A DNA stretch of 64,000 bases from Alteromonas sp. V450. Lineage in GTDB: Bacteria; Pseudomonadota; Gammaproteobacteria; Enterobacterales; Alteromonadaceae. The stretch is taken from positions 3,534,001-3,598,000 of the forward strand of contig NZ_MODU01000004.1 in assembly GCF_001885075.1 (NCBI RefSeq), given 5' to 3'. The notes under the pieces are model-generated. The model made no database searches. It saw only the letters and a list, made by a program, of their open reading frames with translations, and had not been told where the DNA came from. Shown here in pieces: positions 9,914 to 18,381 of this stretch. The translations under genes and the position numbers were made by a program. Position 1 is the stretch's first letter. Each line of letters begins with the position of its first letter.

Positions 9914-10230
9914 AGTGTGGCACCTATCTGTTGAAAATCTTCATATCTAAATCAAAATTTAAGACGCTGCATTATGCCATCTGACTGTGAATTTATACAG
10001 TCCAGTTTTCAAGGCAAACATCGCCAGTTTTTTTGAGCGTAGAATAACTAATAACGAATTATTTAGATAAACTGATCGATTTATACGCTTGGCTGGTATC
10101 ACAACGGTACTGCATCTCTTCAAACTCGGGTACACTTTTGCACTCGTTATTAAAACGTTTCACCAAGCTTTAGCACGTTTTTTACGGCGCGCATTGCGCT
10201 TTTGCACAACCGAAATACAGGAATATGCCC
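9914..10230. other. Divergent uvrD-cysE promoter region
   Basis: This 317-base spacer separates divergent uvrD and cysE. It contains the LexA-type box described separately and AT-rich sequence around 10025-10085. I see no small gene. AGGAA at 10219-10223 serves cysE. Confidence 0.5.
9983..10002. promoter_or_regulatory. LexA (SOS) box upstream of uvrD
   Basis: GACTGTGAATTTATACAGTC is a near-perfect palindrome with CTG at 9985-9987 and CAG at 9998-10000, exactly ten bases apart. This matches the gammaproteobacterial LexA consensus. It lies 70 bases upstream of the uvrD start, where an SOS operator is expected. Confidence 0.8.
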
Positions 10231-11043
10231 ATGAACGCACATTCGGCCCCTATCGACTTCTGGTCGAAGCTAAAACAGGAAGCGCAAGTCGTTGCTGAGA
10301 GTGAGCCGCTTTTGTCGAGTTATGTGCACGCCAGTGTGCTTGCGCATCATAACTTTGAGTCGTCACTAAGCTTTATTCTTTCTAATAAAATGGCCGACGA
10401 CGTCATGCCTGCATTAGCTATTCGTGAAGTCTTTGATGAAGCTTACTTGCTAGAGCCGGGTATTAGTGAAGCCGCCATAGCGGATATTTTAGCCATTGAA
10501 GCGCGAGATGCTGCGGTTAGTGACTATTTAACGCCACTTCTTCATTTTAAGGGCTTCCACGCGGTACAAGTGCACCGTATGGCCCATTATCTTTGGTTAC
10601 ATGGTCGACACCAGCTGGCATTGTTCTTACAAAGTAGAAATTCAGCGAGCTTCGGTGTGGATATTCATCCGGCAGCACGAATTGGTAAAGGGGTAATGTT
10701 TGACCATGCCACTGGTATTGTGGTGGGTGAAACAGCTGTAGTTGAAGATAACGTGTCTATTTTACAAAGTGTCACGCTTGGTGGGACGGGGAATGAGTCG
10801 GGTGATCGTCACCCCAAAATACGCCAAGGCGTATTAATTGGTGCAGGCGCCAAAATCTTAGGGAATATTGAAATTGGCGAAGGCTCAAAAGTCGGAGCGG
10901 GCAGTGTTGTGCTGAATAGCGTGCCGGCGCATGTCACTGTGGTGGGCGTGCCTGCGAAAGTAGTAGGGAGACCAGTTTGTCAAAGTCCATGCGAGTCCAT
11001 GCGACAAAACGTGTTCGAAGATAACTCATACCAATCTGAATAG
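10231..11043 (+). CDS. cysE: Serine O-acetyltransferase CysE
   Basis: CysE makes O-acetylserine from serine and acetyl-CoA, the first committed step of cysteine synthesis. The N-terminal helical domain is followed by left-handed beta-helix hexapeptide repeats (about residues 145-240), with the DIHPAARIGKGVMFDHATG active-site region intact. The ATG at 10231 (270 residues) is preferred because AGGAA lies seven bases upstream. The C-terminus is odd: it contains a tandem 10-bp duplication (10984-11003), and its last codons fall inside an inverted-repeat element. The tail ends Ser-Glu instead of the usual terminal isoleucine that docks CysK. The gene sits against the direction of its neighbours yigB and uvrD. 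Confidence 0.95.
   Translation: MNAHSAPIDFWSKLKQEAQVVAESEPLLSSYVHASVLAHHNFESSLSFILSNKMADDVMPALAIREVFDEAYLLEPGISEAAIADILAIEARDAAVSDYLTPLLHFKGFHAVQVHRMAHYLWLHGRHQLALFLQSRNSASFGVDIHPAARIGKGVMFDHATGIVVGETAVVEDNVSILQSVTLGGTGNESGDRHPKIRQGVLIGAGAKILGNIEIGEGSKVGAGSVVLNSVPAHVTVVGVPAKVVGRPVCQSPCESMRQNVFEDNSYQSE
10984..11003 (+). repeat. Tandem 10-bp duplication in cysE tail
   Basis: AGTCCATGCG occurs twice in immediate succession (10984-10993 and 10994-11003) and is followed by A. Because 10 is not a multiple of three, a recent duplication would have changed the reading frame of the CysE C-terminal tail. Confidence 0.75.
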
Positions 11044-11093
11044 ATATTTGCCCACAGCTACGCAATACGATTTTCTATGCAAAACGGTATGAG
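11025..11093. repeat. Inverted-repeat element overlapping the cysE stop
   Basis: CTCATACC at 11025-11032 is matched by GGTATGAG at 11086-11093, giving a 69-base segment with 8-bp inverted ends. It covers the last cysE codons and the stop. Its ATACCAATCTGAA start resembles dispersed intergenic repeats of marine Alteromonadales, but that comparison is from memory. It may also act as a weak terminator between convergent cysE and yigB. Confidence 0.5.
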
Positions 11094-11106
11094 TGAGCTC
11101 ACTGGC

Positions 11107-11847
11107 TTAAAGGAAGTGGGTTAATTCATCGAGGCTGTCCAATGCAACGTGAGGCAGAACGCTTACTGGCTCGCTGGTCAGTTTCACTGGCCTATTGCAA
11201 GCAAACCATGCGGCTTGAAAGCCAGCGTTTATAGCCCCTTGAACATCTTTAATGATGTTATCACCCACGTGTAATATATGCTTAGGTGGGGTTTGTAAAC
11301 GCGTTGCTGCTTCATCAAACATATTTCGCGCCGGCTTCATAGGACGCGCCATGCTGGCGTGAAGCACGGTTTCGAAATAGTCATCAATACCAATTTTCTG
11401 TGTGTCTACATTGCCATTTGTGATACCGATAAGGGGTACGTGTTGGCTTATCGTCTTAAGTGTTGCATGTACTTCATCAGACAATGCAAAGTCACTTCTT
11501 GCATCATAAAAACACGTAAAACAGGCTTCTACCGCGTTATTGATTTCCTCATCGTGACTCCGTTCTGTAGTCAGCTTCTCAGGATGCGTATTAGAAAGGG
11601 CTGCAGTAAGAACGACGCGACGAAGCTGGCCCATATCAGATGCCAATCGCTTGTCCTTTTTAATAGCTGCCCGTTTTAACATGAGCCAATCGCTTGCCGA
11701 CATCGCTGCAACGGCTTTATGGTGTTGTGCAATATGGGCTTGAAGCGCTTGCTCTGCGCGCTGAATTATAGGTTCGTTATTGTAAAGCGTATCATCAAGG
11801 TCAAAGGTCATCGCCTCGACGTTGTTGATCGACCTGAAAAACTGCAT
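11107..11847 (-). CDS. yigB: HAD-family phosphatase, YigB-like
   Basis: This is a cytoplasmic haloacid dehalogenase-type hydrolase of 246 residues. The motif I aspartates are D16 and D18 (FDLDDTLY), motif II is in LIGITNGN, and motif IV is HVGDNIIKDVQGA. E. coli YigB dephosphorylates the riboflavin precursor 5-amino-6-(5-phosphoribitylamino)uracil, and position next to xerC supports the YigB assignment. The gene is last in the run lptM-lysA-dapF-DUF484-xerC-yigB, 20 bases after xerC. Confidence 0.85.
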   Translation of the reverse strand: MQFFRSINNVEAMTFDLDDTLYNNEPIIQRAEQALQAHIAQHHKAVAAMSASDWLMLKRAAIKKDKRLASDMGQLRRVVLTAALSNTHPEKLTTERSHDEEINNAVEACFTCFYDARSDFALSDEVHATLKTISQHVPLIGITNGNVDTQKIGIDDYFETVLHASMARPMKPARNMFDEAATRLQTPPKHILHVGDNIIKDVQGAINAGFQAAWFACNRPVKLTSEPVSVLPHVALDSLDELTHFL

Positions 11848-11867
11848 GGAAAAGCCTTCAATTCCGG

Positions 11868-12788
11868 TTATTTTTTGTGTGCGCGCGGATGCGCTGCATC
11901 GTAAACATTGGCGAGATGCTGGAAGTCCAGATGGGTATAAACTTGTGTTGTTGACAAGTTTGCGTGACCCAGAAGTTCTTGAACCGCACGCAAGTCACCA
12001 CTGGATTCTAATACGTGAGTTGCGAAAGAATGGCGCAGTTTGTGCGGGCTTACTTTTTGCGACAGTGATTGGTCTTGCGCCATTTTGTCTAAACGATTCG
12101 CAACTTGTCTGTTCGATATTCTGGTTTTGCGTTTACTCACAAAAACTGCGCTTTCGTACGGCGATGCATAGGCCGGGCGCACTTTTAACCACGCGTTTAG
12201 TGCCCGTTGTGCGTGCCGGCCTAAGGGTAATACTCGCTGTTTACTTCCTTTACCCATTACTTTTACTGTGCCGTCTTTTAAACAGTCGGCTAAGTTAAGA
12301 CCAGTCAGTTCACTTAAGCGCAGCCCGCAGCCATAAAGCAGCTCGAACATAGCAATGTCACGCAACTGAATGCCTTCATCGTCATCACTACTTCGAGGGG
12401 AGTTATTAAGCAACTGCTGCATTTCATCGACGCTTAGCTGCTTGGGGAGCGGCTTGCTTTGTTTCGGTGCTTGAATTCCCTCAACGGGATTGCTAAACAA
12501 CTGTTTATTGTCGATGAGGTACTGGCAAAAAGTACGCAATGCTGACAAACGTAATGCGATGCTTCGAGCGCTGTGGCCAGACATCTTCGCATCTGCCATC
12601 ACTCTTTTTATATCGCTAGGCGTTAGGCCTGACCATTCAAAAAGGCCAAGTAATTTCGCAACTTCGGTCAACTGGCGTTGGTAATTTTTGATGGTGTGTG
12701 GTGATAAGCCTCGTTCTACCTGCAGGTGGAGCAAAAATTTTTCCAACCAATGCTGGCAATGTTCACTGATAGGCGTATCGAAAGACAC
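11868..12788 (-). CDS. xerC: Site-specific tyrosine recombinase XerC
   Basis: XerC acts with XerD at dif sites to resolve chromosome dimers. The 306-residue protein has an N-terminal SAM-like core-binding domain and a C-terminal catalytic domain. The catalytic residues appear in YGCGLRLSELTGL (Arg), HKLRHSFATH (His, Arg), LGHANLSTTQVYTH (His, Tyr). It starts with GTG four bases after the DUF484 gene. The usual gammaproteobacterial order dapF-DUF484-xerC-yigB is preserved. Confidence 0.95.
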   Translation of the reverse strand: MSFDTPISEHCQHWLEKFLLHLQVERGLSPHTIKNYQRQLTEVAKLLGLFEWSGLTPSDIKRVMADAKMSGHSARSIALRLSALRTFCQYLIDNKQLFSNPVEGIQAPKQSKPLPKQLSVDEMQQLLNNSPRSSDDDEGIQLRDIAMFELLYGCGLRLSELTGLNLADCLKDGTVKVMGKGSKQRVLPLGRHAQRALNAWLKVRPAYASPYESAVFVSKRKTRISNRQVANRLDKMAQDQSLSQKVSPHKLRHSFATHVLESSGDLRAVQELLGHANLSTTQVYTHLDFQHLANVYDAAHPRAHKK

Positions 12789-12792
12789 GCCG

Positions 12793-13488
12793 TTAATATC
12801 CCATCATATCAGGTAGGATGATGTTAAGTACTTGCTGAAGCTGCTGCAACAAAAGCGTGTCCATGTCAGGTGTAAAGTGGCTAGCATCGCTACTGCTAAT
12901 GCCCAAAATACCTAGCTCGCGTTTATCGCCAAGTAACATGAGCGCAACCGACTCTGCGCTGTTTTCACCGAACAGTAACTGACGCTCATGCTGTGACAAG
13001 CGACCAAAGAAGAAGTGAGTGTTTTTAAATCGTTTTTCGGTAAACAGACGCTGTTGCAGTTCAGGAATAGCATGAGGGCCTTTAAAGCTTTTTATTACCG
13101 CTGATGATAGTGCAAGGCGTTCCTGCAATACGTCTTCTAGAGTGAACTGTACTTCGGCAACGCTTTCACAACGGAGTAATTGCACGTTCAAATCTGTGTA
13201 TACGCGATAAATCTTTTCGTTCTGCTTGGCGACTGAAACGAGCTGGCTTAGCTTAAGGTTGAGTTGTCTTACCTTTTTACGCAGCTGTTCACCTTGGATT
13301 TCTACCAGTGAAACGCTGCCTTTCTGCTCATGGGGCAGCTTAACTTTTTCTAGTATGTCTGCATGCTGTTCAAAAAATTCAGGATGTTGGATCAAGTATT
13401 CGTATACATCCTGTGCAGCAAGTTTTTGCTCTGACGAGAATGGTTCAGCTAGTTGCGTAGCGCTTGATGGGCCTGATACATCGCTCAT
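12793..13488 (-). CDS. DUF484 family protein
   Basis: This 231-residue protein belongs to the DUF484 family, which has a GAF-like fold and is almost always encoded between dapF and xerC. The start [26 protein letters not shown] and a following coiled-coil stretch (about residues 75-110) are typical. Function is not established. Its start overlaps the dapF stop by 4 bases, so translation is probably coupled. Confidence 0.9.
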   Translation of the reverse strand: MSDVSGPSSATQLAEPFSSEQKLAAQDVYEYLIQHPEFFEQHADILEKVKLPHEQKGSVSLVEIQGEQLRKKVRQLNLKLSQLVSVAKQNEKIYRVYTDLNVQLLRCESVAEVQFTLEDVLQERLALSSAVIKSFKGPHAIPELQQRLFTEKRFKNTHFFFGRLSQHERQLLFGENSAESVALMLLGDKRELGILGISSSDASHFTPDMDTLLLQQLQQVLNIILPDMMGY

Positions 13489-14315
13489 AATACTATTTGT
13501 CCATCGTATACATGTTCCGCAGGTCCTGTCATTTTCAGCACATTATCCGGGCCTGGCCAGCGAATACGCAGGCTACCACCAGGCAAATCAACGCGAACGT
13601 CTTTACCCAATTTTCCTTGCATTTGGCCAACAGCAACCGCCGCACATGCGCCACTACCACAAGCGAGTGTTTCACCTGAACCGCGTTCGAAGACGCGCAA
13701 CTTAATGTGAGATTCGCTAATTACCTGCATAAATCCAACATTTACGCCTTCCGGAAAACGCTCGTGCTTTTCAACCAACGGACCAATTTCAGCGACGTTG
13801 GCAGTATCAACGTCTTCAACTTCCATTACGCAGTGAGGGTTGCCCATTGATGCTGCGCCAATAAACAAAGTGCTTTCACCAACGCGCAGAATATAGGTAT
13901 TTTCCTGTTTGTTAGCCTTTAAGGGAATTTTCGCAGGCTCGAATTCGGGCTTACCCATGTTGACGGTAACCTGACCATCTTTTTCAAGGTAAAGCACCAT
14001 CTTGCCGGCCTTCGTGCTAACCACTATTTTGTTGCGGCCAATCAATCCTTTTTGCTTTACAAAGCGTGCGAAGCAGCGCGCACCGTTACCGCATTGTTCA
14101 ACTTCTGAGCCATCAGCATTGAAAATACGATAGTGGAAGTCTTGCTCAGGATCGTAAGGCGGTTCCACCATCAACAGCTGATCGAAGCCAATACCGAAAT
14201 TTCGGTTAGCGAGTTGTTGAATTTTTTCTTTAGAGAAAAAGACGTTCTGAGTAACGTTATCAATAACCATGAAATCGTTACCCAACCCGTGCATTTTAGA
14301 AAATTGAACCTGCAT
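13485..14315 (-). CDS. dapF: Diaminopimelate epimerase
   Basis: DapF converts LL- to meso-diaminopimelate for lysine and peptidoglycan synthesis. The 276 residues include both catalytic cysteine motifs, [13 protein letters not shown] and [11 protein letters not shown], and the N-terminal KMHGLGNDF signature. It lies 35 bases after lysA in a clear lysine-branch operon and overlaps the DUF484 gene by 4 bases. Confidence 0.97.
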   Translation of the reverse strand: MQVQFSKMHGLGNDFMVIDNVTQNVFFSKEKIQQLANRNFGIGFDQLLMVEPPYDPEQDFHYRIFNADGSEVEQCGNGARCFARFVKQKGLIGRNKIVVSTKAGKMVLYLEKDGQVTVNMGKPEFEPAKIPLKANKQENTYILRVGESTLFIGAASMGNPHCVMEVEDVDTANVAEIGPLVEKHERFPEGVNVGFMQVISESHIKLRVFERGSGETLACGSGACAAVAVGQMQGKLGKDVRVDLPGGSLRIRWPGPDNVLKMTGPAEHVYDGQIVL

Positions 14316-14350
14316 TAAACGCGCATCTATCTTGTTAGTTTGTCTCTAGT

Positions 14351-15601
14351 TTACGGAAGTTTATACTCACCTTTCCAGAGATCTTTTTGTTTTTCTCTTT
14401 CGCGAACCACAATTGCTTTGTCTCCATCTACCATAATCTCGGCTGGGCGACAGCGGCTATTGTAGTTTGACGCCATAACAAACCCATATGCACCAGCGCT
14501 GCGAACGGCAAGTAAGTCGGTGGGCTCAATGGCTAATTCGCGATCTTTTCCTATGAAATCACCGGTTTCGCAGACGGGGCCTACAACGTCATAGGAGTGC
14601 GGTGTCGCTGTACTTTCTTCTTTTACTGGGATGATTTTTTGCCATGCTGAATAAAGCGCAGGGCGCAGCAAGTCATTCATCGCCGCATCAACAATAGCGA
14701 AGCTTTTTTCTTCACCTTCTTTGATGAACTCAACCTCGGTAACTAGAATTCCTGCGTTTGCTGCAATGGCTCGACCAGGTTCCAAAATAAGTTTTAGATT
14801 TTCACGGCCTACCATTTTTTCGGCCATAGCTTGTGCGTACGCTTTTGGATGCGGAGGTTGCTCATCGTTGTAGGTTACGCCAAGGCCACCACCAACATCT
14901 AGATGTTCAATAATGATACCGCGTTCGGCAAGCTCGTCTATAAGCAAAAGTAAACGCTCAAGGGCGTCGACAAACGGCCCAATATCTGTAAGTTGAGATC
15001 CGATATGACAATCCATACCAACAACGTTGAGGTTAGGAAGCGACGCTGCCAGCTCATAGGTGGCAAGAGCACGCTCTCGAGCGATCCCGAATTTGTTTGC
15101 TTTCAAGCCTGTTGAAATGTAAGGGTGCGTTTTGGCATCCACGTCAGGGTTAATGCGCAGTGAAATAGGCGCTTTTACTCCCATCTCGCCAGCAACTTGG
15201 TTAATGCGGTGAAGTTCAGGCTCTGATTCAACGTTGAAACACATGATGCCCTTTTCTAGCGCATAACGGATTTCATCGTGCTTTTTACCAACGCCTGAAA
15301 AGACCACTTTGCTAGCGTCGCCACCGGCCTCGATTACACGAGCAAGTTCACCCGCAGAAACGATATCAAAGCCTGAGCCTAATTTAGCCAAAACACTTAA
15401 AACCCCGATGTTTGAGTTCGCTTTTACTGCGTAACAAACAAGGTGGGGATGTTCGCCAATGGCATCATTAAAAGCGTGCCAATGACGCTCTAGTGTAGCG
15501 CGAGAATAAATATATACGGGTGTTCCGTACTGGGCCGCAATATCAGACACTGCGACTTGTTCAGCATGCAGTTGACCTTGGCTGTAGGCGAAATAATCCA
15601 C
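14351..15601 (-). CDS. lysA: Diaminopimelate decarboxylase
   Basis: LysA is a PLP enzyme that decarboxylates meso-diaminopimelate to lysine. The 416-residue protein shows the PLP lysine in VCYAVKANSN, the MDCHIGSQL motif, the GGGLGVTY phosphate-binding loop and the CETGDFIG active-site cysteine from the neighbouring subunit. Translation starts at GTG 15601, which shares one base with the lptM stop codon (TAGTG), so the two genes are translationally coupled. Confidence 0.97.
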   Translation of the reverse strand: MDYFAYSQGQLHAEQVAVSDIAAQYGTPVYIYSRATLERHWHAFNDAIGEHPHLVCYAVKANSNIGVLSVLAKLGSGFDIVSAGELARVIEAGGDASKVVFSGVGKKHDEIRYALEKGIMCFNVESEPELHRINQVAGEMGVKAPISLRINPDVDAKTHPYISTGLKANKFGIARERALATYELAASLPNLNVVGMDCHIGSQLTDIGPFVDALERLLLLIDELAERGIIIEHLDVGGGLGVTYNDEQPPHPKAYAQAMAEKMVGRENLKLILEPGRAIAANAGILVTEVEFIKEGEEKSFAIVDAAMNDLLRPALYSAWQKIIPVKEESTATPHSYDVVGPVCETGDFIGKDRELAIEPTDLLAVRSAGAYGFVMASNYNSRCRPAEIMVDGDKAIVVREREKQKDLWKGEYKLP

Positions 15602-15798
15602 TAGTTCAGCTCTCCAGAAGTAGTAACAGGGGATGTCTTGTTGGCGCTTGACGAAGCATCGGTTTCTGTATTTTCAGAAGACGCTGGTACAGTAGATGAG
15701 TTTTGCATAGGCGCTTCAGGAATGTAGAGCGCCCCTTTGTACCCACAACCACTTAATGCTGTGAGTGTTAGCAAGAAAACAACTGACTTTTTACGCAC
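15601..15798 (-). CDS. lptM: LPS translocon maturation lipoprotein LptM (YifL)
   Basis: This is a 65-residue lipoprotein with a short signal peptide and lipobox LSGC followed by GYKGALYIP, the pattern of the LptM/YifL family. In E. coli LptM assists LptD disulfide maturation in the outer membrane. I place the start at GTG 15798 because GGGA precedes it and the signal peptide then begins MRKK. An upstream in-frame start at 15837 would add a second hydrophobic stretch. The Ser/Thr-rich tail is likely disordered. Position before lysA-dapF is the normal context. Confidence 0.85.
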   Translation of the reverse strand: MRKKSVVFLLTLTALSGCGYKGALYIPEAPMQNSSTVPASSENTETDASSSANKTSPVTTSGELN

Positions 15799-15849
15799 GA
15801 AAAATCCCACAAAGAATACGACAAATGCCGCTATCATCGCATTGCGGTG

Positions 15850-16917
15850 TTAAATTGCAAGAGTCAAAAGTCGTTCTTGAGTTTTATTGCCGTATTCCAC
15901 GTTTTTCCAAAGTGTCTCGCAAAGGCTTTGTGTGTCTGAAAAATCACCTTTTTTCAACCAGTCTATGAGTACATCAGGGTTATCTGGGAATACAATAGCT
16001 TCATTGTCGGGCGCTTCAAGCCACTCTTCCACGATATCGGTGTCGAGTTGGAACAATGTTTGACAGAGGTCGAGTTTATTAAGGGTTAATACATTTGAGA
16101 GTTGCTCAAATTGTCCGTGAAGCGGTTTGATTAATAGCTTTTTACCTAGCTGTAAGGCTTCACTAGACAATTCAAACCCGCCGTTGGCAATCACGCCACT
16201 ACAATGCTGGAGTGCCTTTTGAAAGTGTTTCTTTGACGTTGGGTTCCAATGCACATGTTCTTCAACCCTTGCTTCACTGACTTCTGGATGAAAGCACTGA
16301 AATTCCTGATCGCTCAACGGCTCCAGCATTTGTTGAATATCACCTATATCTTCGAAGGGGAGGTATACAAGCACATGGCCTTTCTTCGGGCTAAGCGCTG
16401 GTTTGTCTGCTACGAAGGGAGGAATAATAGGTTGATTGAAATGATACCAGTGCACACCAAGTTGTACTTGTGTAGGTGCAAATATCTTCATCAATAGCGT
16501 ATCGAATATAGTGTGGCCGCTTTTAGGTACATTGTAAGAAAACGCTGCCTGGTGACTGATCGATATGGAAGGCACGCCTTGACGCTTTGCTGCCCATGCG
16601 GTAACAGGTTCAAAATCGTTAACTAGCATGTCATACCCGCTGACATCTAATGCTCTGACATCTTTTAGCAGCTGCCGGACATTGGCTTGTTTTACGGTGG
16701 CAAGCTTGTCAATTCGTCCGTTTTTAGTAATGAAGCTTAGGCCAGTAAATGTGCGGTATTTACCGAAAACATCCATGTCGAAGTATTTATCTGGTGCTCG
16801 ACCACTGAATACAAAGTCAACTTCGATATCGTCGCGCTCGCTAAGGGCTGCCGCCATAATTCGTGCTCGCGCAATGTGCCCATTACCGGTGCCTTGGACG
16901 CCATACAATAGTTTCAT
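15850..16917 (-). CDS. MJ1255/VC2487-type glycosyltransferase
   Basis: This 355-residue protein looks like a GT-B fold glycosyltransferase of the MJ1255/VC2487 family. The start YGVQGTGNGHIARARIMAAAL is the family's nucleotide-sugar-binding N-terminal motif, and the NGGFELSSEALQLGKKLL segment near residue 265 is the MurG-like C-terminal donor-site motif. No signal peptide or membrane helix is visible. The acceptor is unknown. It lies one base after the PAP2 phosphatase gene on the same strand, which suggests a shared role with a lipid-linked substrate; this is inference. Confidence 0.8.
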   Translation of the reverse strand: MKLLYGVQGTGNGHIARARIMAAALSERDDIEVDFVFSGRAPDKYFDMDVFGKYRTFTGLSFITKNGRIDKLATVKQANVRQLLKDVRALDVSGYDMLVNDFEPVTAWAAKRQGVPSISISHQAAFSYNVPKSGHTIFDTLLMKIFAPTQVQLGVHWYHFNQPIIPPFVADKPALSPKKGHVLVYLPFEDIGDIQQMLEPLSDQEFQCFHPEVSEARVEEHVHWNPTSKKHFQKALQHCSGVIANGGFELSSEALQLGKKLLIKPLHGQFEQLSNVLTLNKLDLCQTLFQLDTDIVEEWLEAPDNEAIVFPDNPDVLIDWLKKGDFSDTQSLCETLWKNVEYGNKTQERLLTLAI

Positions 16918-16918
16918 A

Positions 16919-17437
16919 CTACCCCAAAATTGAAATGCTTAATGACGCAATAGTCATGCCTAGAAGTGTGCCTGCCACCACGTCTGAAGGGTAATGAACA
17001 CCTAGCAATACTCGCGATAGACCAATCAGAGCTGCCCAAATATAAGCAACCACGGCAAACGGTGGATAAAAGTGCGCGATAATACAAGCCATTAGCCACG
17101 CCGCCGCTGTGTGTCCAGAGGGTAGGGAAAATTTATCAGATGGTGTGACGTGCGCGGTTAAGTTCATCAAGAAATCACATGGACGGGGGCGCTTAAATAG
17201 TTTTTTGAGCAAAACGTAAATGGGGAGTTCTAACGCATATGCCATCAGTGCGGTATACAGAAATAGTTCACCATGCTCTGGCTCAAACGCCCAAAGCAGC
17301 ATGCCGATAAAGAAATACAGGTAGCCATCGCCGGTTTTAGACAGCCAAATAATACTGCGACAGTCTCTTTTTTGCGTCAGCTTGTATAGTCGATAGAAAA
17401 GATCTGTATCGTATTTGGTCAAGGATTTCATCAGCAT
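16919..17437 (-). CDS. PAP2-family membrane phosphatase
   Basis: This 172-residue inner-membrane protein of the type 2 phosphatidic acid phosphatase family has about five transmembrane helices. The three phosphatase motifs are intact: KKLFKRPRP, PSGHT, and SRVLLGVHYPSDV. Members dephosphorylate lipid phosphates such as undecaprenyl pyrophosphate or phosphatidic acid; the substrate here is not determined. AGGAAGAGGA precedes the ATG. It is followed one base later by the glycosyltransferase gene. Confidence 0.88.
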   Translation of the reverse strand: MLMKSLTKYDTDLFYRLYKLTQKRDCRSIIWLSKTGDGYLYFFIGMLLWAFEPEHGELFLYTALMAYALELPIYVLLKKLFKRPRPCDFLMNLTAHVTPSDKFSLPSGHTAAAWLMACIIAHFYPPFAVVAYIWAALIGLSRVLLGVHYPSDVVAGTLLGMTIASLSISILG

Positions 17438-17771
17438 GTCCTCTTCCTTTATCGGTTATTTAATGCACAGCGTAAAGTTTGTCTGTGACTAGTGGGTGAC
17501 GGAAAAAAGAAACTTTTTTGACATCTCATGCCGTTTTATCTTTGTTGAGTGGCGCATCAAAAAAAATGGGTAACGCTGCGTGAGGAAGGCTATGGGAAAG
17601 CAAAATACGTGCTCACCTTTAAGAAAAAAGCATGAATTTATGCAATTGTTAGAAATGCCAATTATTTTAATGAAACACGTTAAATCAACCGTTTGCATCA
17701 TCAGATTTAATGCTATGCTAGGGTTATGAGCTCGATGCTTAAACGCTTCCCAATTTTAGTAAGGCAAAATA
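17438..17771. other. Divergent spacer between PAP2 gene and rraA
   Basis: This 334-base AT-rich spacer should hold both promoters. A possible rraA -10 TATGCT lies at 17714-17719 with TTGCAT at 17693-17698, but the 15-base spacing is short. I see no convincing gene; an opposite-strand frame at 17489-17701 lacks family features. Confidence 0.4.
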
Positions 17772-18257
17772 ATGGAATACAACACATCTGAATTATGCGA
17801 TTTGTTTGCTGATAGCGTAGACGTAGTAGATCCAATTTTCGCAAGCTTTGGTGGCCGTTATTCTTTCGGTGGTGAAATCACCACAATCAAGTGCTTTGAA
17901 GACAGAGGGCTTATCGACCGTGTTCTTGCACAGCCTGGCGCAGGTAAGGTGCTGTTAATTGACGGTGGCGGTTCAAGTCGTCGTGCCTTATTCGATGCAT
18001 CGTCTGCGCAAGTCGCCATTGATAACGATTGGGAAGGCGTTGTGATTTACGGCAGTGTGCGTGAAGTTGATAGTCTTGCTGAGTTAGATATTGGCGTTTT
18101 GGCTGTTGCGGCAATTCCTGTTAATGCTGAGTGCGAAAGTATTGGCGAGGTAGATGTACCCGTTAACTTTGGTGGCGTGACGTTTTTACCTGAAGACCAC
18201 CTTTATGCGGATAGCACGGGCGTTATTCTATCTCCTGAACCGCTGGACTTAGATTAA
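17772..18257 (+). CDS. rraA: Ribonuclease E activity regulator RraA
   Basis: RraA binds RNase E and inhibits its endonuclease activity, changing global mRNA decay. The 161-residue length, the [19 protein letters not shown] start and the [11 protein letters not shown] and [19 protein letters not shown] segments are characteristic. It is cytoplasmic and monocistronic, followed by a strong terminator shared with the convergent nuclease gene. Confidence 0.95.
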   Translation: MEYNTSELCDLFADSVDVVDPIFASFGGRYSFGGEITTIKCFEDRGLIDRVLAQPGAGKVLLIDGGGSSRRALFDASSAQVAIDNDWEGVVIYGSVREVDSLAELDIGVLAVAAIPVNAECESIGEVDVPVNFGGVTFLPEDHLYADSTGVILSPEPLDLD

Positions 18258-18297
18258 AGCGCACAGGCAAGTAGGCGCTAGCTGCTTACGAAGCGAA

Positions 18298-18336
18298 GAA
18301 ATAAAAACGGAGGCTTTTTGCCTCCGTTTTTATTTC
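18298..18336. terminator. Bidirectional terminator between rraA and S1/P1 nuclease gene
   Basis: A perfect 17-bp inverted repeat has arms GAAATAAAAACGGAGGC (18298-18314) and GCCTCCGTTTTTATTTC (18320-18336). The loop is five T. A-rich and T-rich flanks allow it to work on both strands for the convergent genes. Confidence 0.92.
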
Positions 18337-18381
18337 TATTCATGCTTATAACGACTCAGCACTGGCAAACCGCATATGAAG

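Noticed and set aside
11822..12298. 158-residue open frame on the plus strand
   Set aside because: It lies antisense within yigB and xerC, which are clear genes.
13226..13705. 159-residue open frame on the plus strand
   Set aside because: It is antisense to the DUF484 gene and dapF.
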